Shown piece after piece: positions 36,401-42,400 of a stretch of DNA of 64,000 nucleotides. The position numbers were made by a program, and so were the translations under genes. Under the pieces are notes generated by a model. The model saw only the letters and a program-made list of their open reading frames with translations. It was not told the DNA's origin and searched no databases. Source of the stretch: Sphaerolaimus hirsutus (taxonomy: Eukaryota > Nematoda > Chromadorea > Monhysterida > Sphaerolaimidae); contig OZ038450.1 in the NCBI GenBank assembly GCA_964036195.1, positions 17,052,701 to 17,116,700 on the forward strand, given 5' to 3'. Positions within the stretch are counted from its first letter, which is position 1; each line of letters opens with the position of its first letter.

Positions 36401-39400
36401 AGTGTACAAAGTTAGACAAAACTATTTCACAAAATTCTATTTCTAAATTTTCCCTGTCTTGGGGGGTTGAAACTGGGGGGACTTTTGGCGTCAAATAGTT
36501 TCCTAATTCGTTTTCCCGACCCTTTTCATAAGTGATTCTCAACGTTGAAAATTGTAAGTCTTGTATATTAATCTCAGTATTTTCCAAATTTTTCTCAAAT
36601 TGGGGGGTTGGGAATGGGGGGCCTGTTGGCGTCACGTTATTTAATCTCTCTCGATCAAACTTATCTATCCCGTGATTATTTATCAACGGAATATAGTGTT
36701 TTATTGACTCGTCGTCGCTTTTGTACACATTACAGATCTTTCGCTGTGTTTTTGGGGTGAATATTTTGTACTTTCGGAAATTTATCCATCTGACTGTGAG
36801 AAGGTGAATACATGAAAACTTGAGAGCGTTTTGGTGCCATTTGGAGGCATATTTTTCAGGTTCTTTGATATTTATCCATTTTACTAAGAGTGAATAAACA
36901 CGTGGAGATTTGTAAGTATTTAGTTTTACAAAGTCTTTACTTTCTGAAATTGTATGATGTAAACTCATGTTTTCTGACATTTTACAGTAGGAATGTTTAT
37001 TTTCTGACACTTTACAGTGGGAAATGGGGGGGTTTCGATTTAGTTTCACATTTTCCATTTTACTAATATTTTCATCGTCACAGAGATCACCGTGACGCGC
37101 CTTTTGACTGTTGCCGGCCCGTGTCAGTACCGGGCATAGGGGGCAGCCATGGTGACGTGGGGCGGGGGGCAGTTTGGCAAAATATTGCCTTTTTCCCGGA
37201 AAGATTTCGGTTTTTTGGGTTTTGGGGGGGAAGTGGTTAGAGGGGGGGGCGCTTTCGCTCGCCATGCGTCCCTCCTCACGTTGCAACTCATGCCGGCGGT
37301 CCAGCTTGTCGCCCGACCGGCCATTTAACTCCATATTTTCAAAATTTATTTTTAAATTTATCAATTCGGTAAATTTAAAATATCTCCTAATTTGACAGCA
37401 CGAATTTTTATCAAAATTTTGCTTTAATCTTAGGGCTATTTTGAGTAAATTATTTTCTAACACTTTTAACCTATTTTTATCTATTTTTACCCACAAACGC
37501 GGGCACCAGGCCTCCCGGAAATTATTAAATGAATTTTCGAAAAGATATTCTTTAAAATGTTGAATATTCTCATTTCTGGTATTATCTTGGCTATTTTCAT
37601 ACACATTTTCCATATTTTCATTTATTTTTTTCCAAAAGTTTGGGCATAAAGTTTCCTGTAAATTTGTGTATAAATTTGCAAATAAATTTTTATATTTCAA
37701 ATTTTTATTTTCTTCGTGACTGGTATTTATTTTATTTATATTATTCATATTTTCCACAATTTTACCCACTTTTACCCATAAAGTCGGGTGGAAACTTTCC
37801 CGGAAATTTGTAAATAAACTTGTAAATAAATTTTTATCTTTCAAACTTTTATTTTCTTCGTAAGTGGTATTTATCTTATTTTTATTACTCATATTTATCA
37901 TAATTTTGTCTATTTTTACCCATAAAGTCGGGTGCAAACTTTCCCGGAAATTTGTAAATAAATTTTCAACTAAATGCTTTTCTTTGAGATATTTATTTAC
38001 TTTATGGCTGGTATTTATTTGTGTAATATCAGTCATATTTATCCTAAATTTCTCTATTTTTGCCCACAGTTTTGGGCAGTAAGTTTCCCGAAAGTTTGTG
38101 AACAATTTTTCAGTTAAATATTTATTTCTTAAATATTTATTTTCTTGGTGAATAATTTTTGATAAATTATTTTCCTTTAATTTCTCTATATTTGTATCTA
38201 CCTTTACCCAAAATATCGGGCAAAAATATTTCCGGAAATTTGTAAATACATTCGGAAATAAATATTTATCTTCTAATTTACTTTCTTGGTGACTGGTATT
38301 TATCTTGATAATATCAGTCGTTGTCATCATTTTTATTTTTATCTGTACCCAGGGAATCGGGCAAGGGTGTCCCTGGAAATTTGTAAATAGATATTCAATT
38401 AAATATCTTTCTTTGAAATTTTTATTTTCTTTATAATTGATATTTGTTTTATTTGTATCAATCATTTTTATCATTTTTCTCTCTACTCTTACCCGGAAAA
38501 TCGGGCAAAAATATTCCCGGAGATTTGTAAATAAATTTTCGAATAAATATTTTTCTAGCAAATCTCTGTTTTTGTCGCTGATATTTATTTGATTAATATC
38601 AGTCATATTTATGATATTTTTATTTATTTTTTTCCAGAATATCGGGTAGAAAATTTCCCGGGGATAAAATACATTTTTAAATGAAAGTTTTTCCTTGCAA
38701 TATTTTTCCTTGCAATTTATGTTTTCTTTGTGAGTGATTTTTGATTCACTATTTTCATAGAATTCTATCACATTTTCAGTTTTATTTTTCCAATAAATCG
38801 GGCAAAAGGTTAACATACTTTTGCTTTTTAAATTTTTCTTTTGGAGAAGATTTTCGGAAGTATCTGGAGTAATTTTTTGTTTTTCGATGTTCAAGAGAAT
38901 TTCTTGAAAATATTTTTGTTTCTCAATTTTATATAATTTCCAAGTATTTATTATTTTATTTTTTGTAAATACTTGGTGTAATATTTTTGTTTCAATATTT
39001 TGTTTTCCGAATAGTTTTCGGTAGATGTCAGACATTTTATTTGACTGTTTATTTTTATTTAAATTATCGATATTATTCTTTATAATTGTTTTCATCGGTA
39101 TTTTCAAAATTTGGTCCCTTAAATCTTTATTTTGGACAAAGTGAAATAAATATTTATTTTCTATCAACTTTTCTTCGGAAAAGTTTAATTTTCGAGGCGT
39201 CCGGTTTACTTTAAATTTAACCGGAGTCTCGCTGTAAATATTTACGGTATATTTTTCAGATTTAGACATTTCTTGCATTATCTTTCCGTTTTTGATCGAT
39301 TTTCGATCAAAATTTTTTGTTCCATTTAACACTGGCTGGTCGAGTGACAAGCTTGGCCTTGATTTACCCCCCCCTGGTTTGTTTGGGTAACTATTTATTT

Positions 39401-42400
39401 GTAAATACTTGTACATATTTAGGTAGGCATTTGTACATAAATATTTACGTATATATATTCTATTTATTGCACTTGTCCCGTAGGAAATTTTTATATAGGT
39501 ATCCCCATAGGGCCATGTGTTGTCGCACATTTTACTCATGGCCGCTGTTGGCATCCTGCCAACATTGCACGTCGGCCCCTTACCTACTCGCGACAACCAT
39601 GGGGAGGTGGAAAGAGACTGTCGGGGGGCGGGCATAAATTTTCGCACGCGCACGCGGCCGATTTTTCTAGTCACAAAATTTTTATTTTCACATTCTATTG
39701 ACTTGTTACATAAGTCATTCCCACACAACCCAGCACACCTGTGCCCTCTTCTTGGCCTTCCTGTTGGTCGGCTAGTTCGTCCAACTCCTCGAGACTGTCT
39801 GACTCGGCGGCGGAGTCGCCCGCGTTGGGCTGTTGCGTCTCGCTCAGTTGTGCGACTGAAATATACAGTAGTCATTTGGTGAGGCGAAAAATTTGAAAAA
39901 TTATTTATTTTATATTTTGCCGTCTCTATTTGCACATTTTCTTCCGTATTTAATTTTTCTTTATCAACTTCCATGTAAATTTCAAATTCAAAATTTATAG
40001 TATCCTTTTCCAATAGTAAAACACAAAATTTTTCGCCTAACCAAATCTCTGTGCGAGCAAGGCTGGCTGTGTGCTGGCCGGCTGGCTGCTCTCCAGCATC
40101 GTCCTGTCGCTCGTGATGGTCGAGCTGCTCGACCCCGTCTCCGTCGGCCTCTTGTGGGTCGAAGTAGGTGGAGTTTTCTTCACGAATTCTGCGTGAGTGG
40201 GTTTCCCATTCATCAATTTTTTTCATGCATAAGGATTGAGCCTTATCCATTTCCCTTTCAGCAGCGCCCTGTTCTTTATCTATTTTTATTAACAAATCTG
40301 TCGTTTTCGACAGTGTTGCTTGTGCTTTAGGTAGTTTTCTTTCTAGCAAACTTCTTTTTACATTTACTAGTAGTTCGGTAGCTCTTTGTAAGTTTTTTTG
40401 CATTCTAGTCACATGCGCTTCTATTCTAGCTATACTTTCTGTGATACGCCGCTCATATTTATTCATTTTCATTTCGAAAGGCGTAGGGCAGGTGTGACAG
40501 ATCGCCGAACTTCTTGCTGTAGAGCAAGTCGGCTGCTCGCAATAAGAAAACCCTGTTTCGGGTTCACATGCACTTTCCATGTGATTAGTGTCTTCAGTAG
40601 GTGTACTGGACGTAGAAGACTTCTCAGAGAGCTGCATTTCTTCCGTTTTTATATTTTCTGGGTTCTGATCTTTTCCACATGTTATAAATTTATTTTTTTG
40701 CTCTTTGAGAAGTTTTATACGGTTATTTTGCCCTTCCCACTTACTCATGCCTTGCGGTAACGCAGTGCCGATGTGTGGATCGGCGCGTACGCGTTTCCGG
40801 CCATGCTCGTGCTGCACGACTTGCTGCAGGTTCGGCATGTCGCTGCTCGAGCCCATTGTAGGTTCTGTATGAGCATACGTGTACACAGGGAATACATTTA
40901 TTTTCTCTGTGTACGAACGCAGCTCACCTTTCTCGCTGTACATGGTGTCGCCGCGCGGCATGGGCGTCCGCATGAAGGGCGAGCCCATGTTCCCGAACGC
41001 GTCGGCGATCTCTGGCATGGGCGAAGCCACGTATTGCGTGTGATATTCTGCGCATTTCACATGAGTAAGTATTTCGAAATATTTTTTTGCCTTGTAACCA
41101 TGGCAACAACTTCCTACTATCTTCCCACCTGGCAATAGTTCAGGCACTGGGTATGGCTCCATGAAGGGCGGCCGTGCGTCGGGTTTGCGCTGGGCGGGCT
41201 TCCCGCTGTACGCGCAGCTCGTCAGCTCGTACACGGGCCTGGAGCCGTTGCCGACGCCCGCCTCGTGTATTGCAGTTGCGTCTGTGAGCGTCATCGAACA
41301 AAAAATGGTAGAATTATTTTTCAATTTTTTTAAGTTCGAAAACACCCACTTTTCCCACTGGTGTAGGTAGCGGAAGCGTGCTGCGCGTACTGTGTGTCCA
41401 GCGGCGTGTACACCGGCCAGTCTATAGGTGTGGTTAGAGATTGAAAGGTTGTAAAAACTTTTTATCAATCTCCAAATACACCTACTTTTTCCTGTCGCGT
41501 GCGCAGCGGCTGCGCGCGACTGCTCAACCGGTTGCGACCCGGGCGGGGGCCACTCTTTGCCGATGGACTGCCTCGTTGGCGGCAGATGCCGCGATGGCGC
41601 CTGGCCTTTGTCCGCCGCCTGCGGCTTGCTCATCATCTTTGCGCCCATCTTGGGCACTGCTGGTCGCTTCTGCACTGCCAGCATCTTCGGCTTTGCAGGG
41701 ACTGCCATTTGTGCAACGGGTATGCCAGTGGCGACATTTGTGCCGCCGCTGACAACTTTTCCAATCCTTGCGGCGAAACTGACGTCATCTGTTTCATTGT
41801 CGTTGACGCCGGCCGCAGCGGCGTTCACATGCTGGGCGCCCTCGTGTCGCACCTCATTAAGGATGGCGAGAAAATCTGCGAAAATGTTGTCTGTTTCATT
41901 TCGCGATTTTGTCAATAGACTTTCTAAAATGTTGTCAGTTTTATTGCATAATTTTGTCAATTGACTTTCCTTTTTATTATGAAAGGTATTATAATCTTTG
42001 CAGAACATGCGCGGCAGTGTGAATAACAAATACTTACGCGGATCTCTTTCGTAATCCGCTTCTAAATACGCTTCCAAGTCAGCAAGTTCTGGAAGCCCTG
42101 GAAGTTCTTCGGCCATGTTTATGATGTCGTGAAACTTATTTGTAAGATAATCTTGTGATTTACTGCGGCTAATTGATAGGCTTAGCGCGAAGTGTGGTAA
42201 TAATATCGTTAAAGTAGCTACCAGTGCAATAGCCGCGCTGCGTGAATGGGCTTGTTTTGTAAGTGACTTTCGGTATATTTTTGCGCTCTTTTTTTTGTGC
42301 GCAGACTCGATATCGCTTTGCGCGATCATCTGTGGCTTTTCAACCGCGCTCGTTGCTTTTTCGTGTTTTGAGACTCTGGTTTTTTTATACGCTCGGGTAG

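Noticed and set aside
41441-41964. Overlapping plus-strand frames opposite the nested exons
   Set aside because: GC-rich exon sequence leaves the antisense frames open; splice sites and phase support the minus strand.
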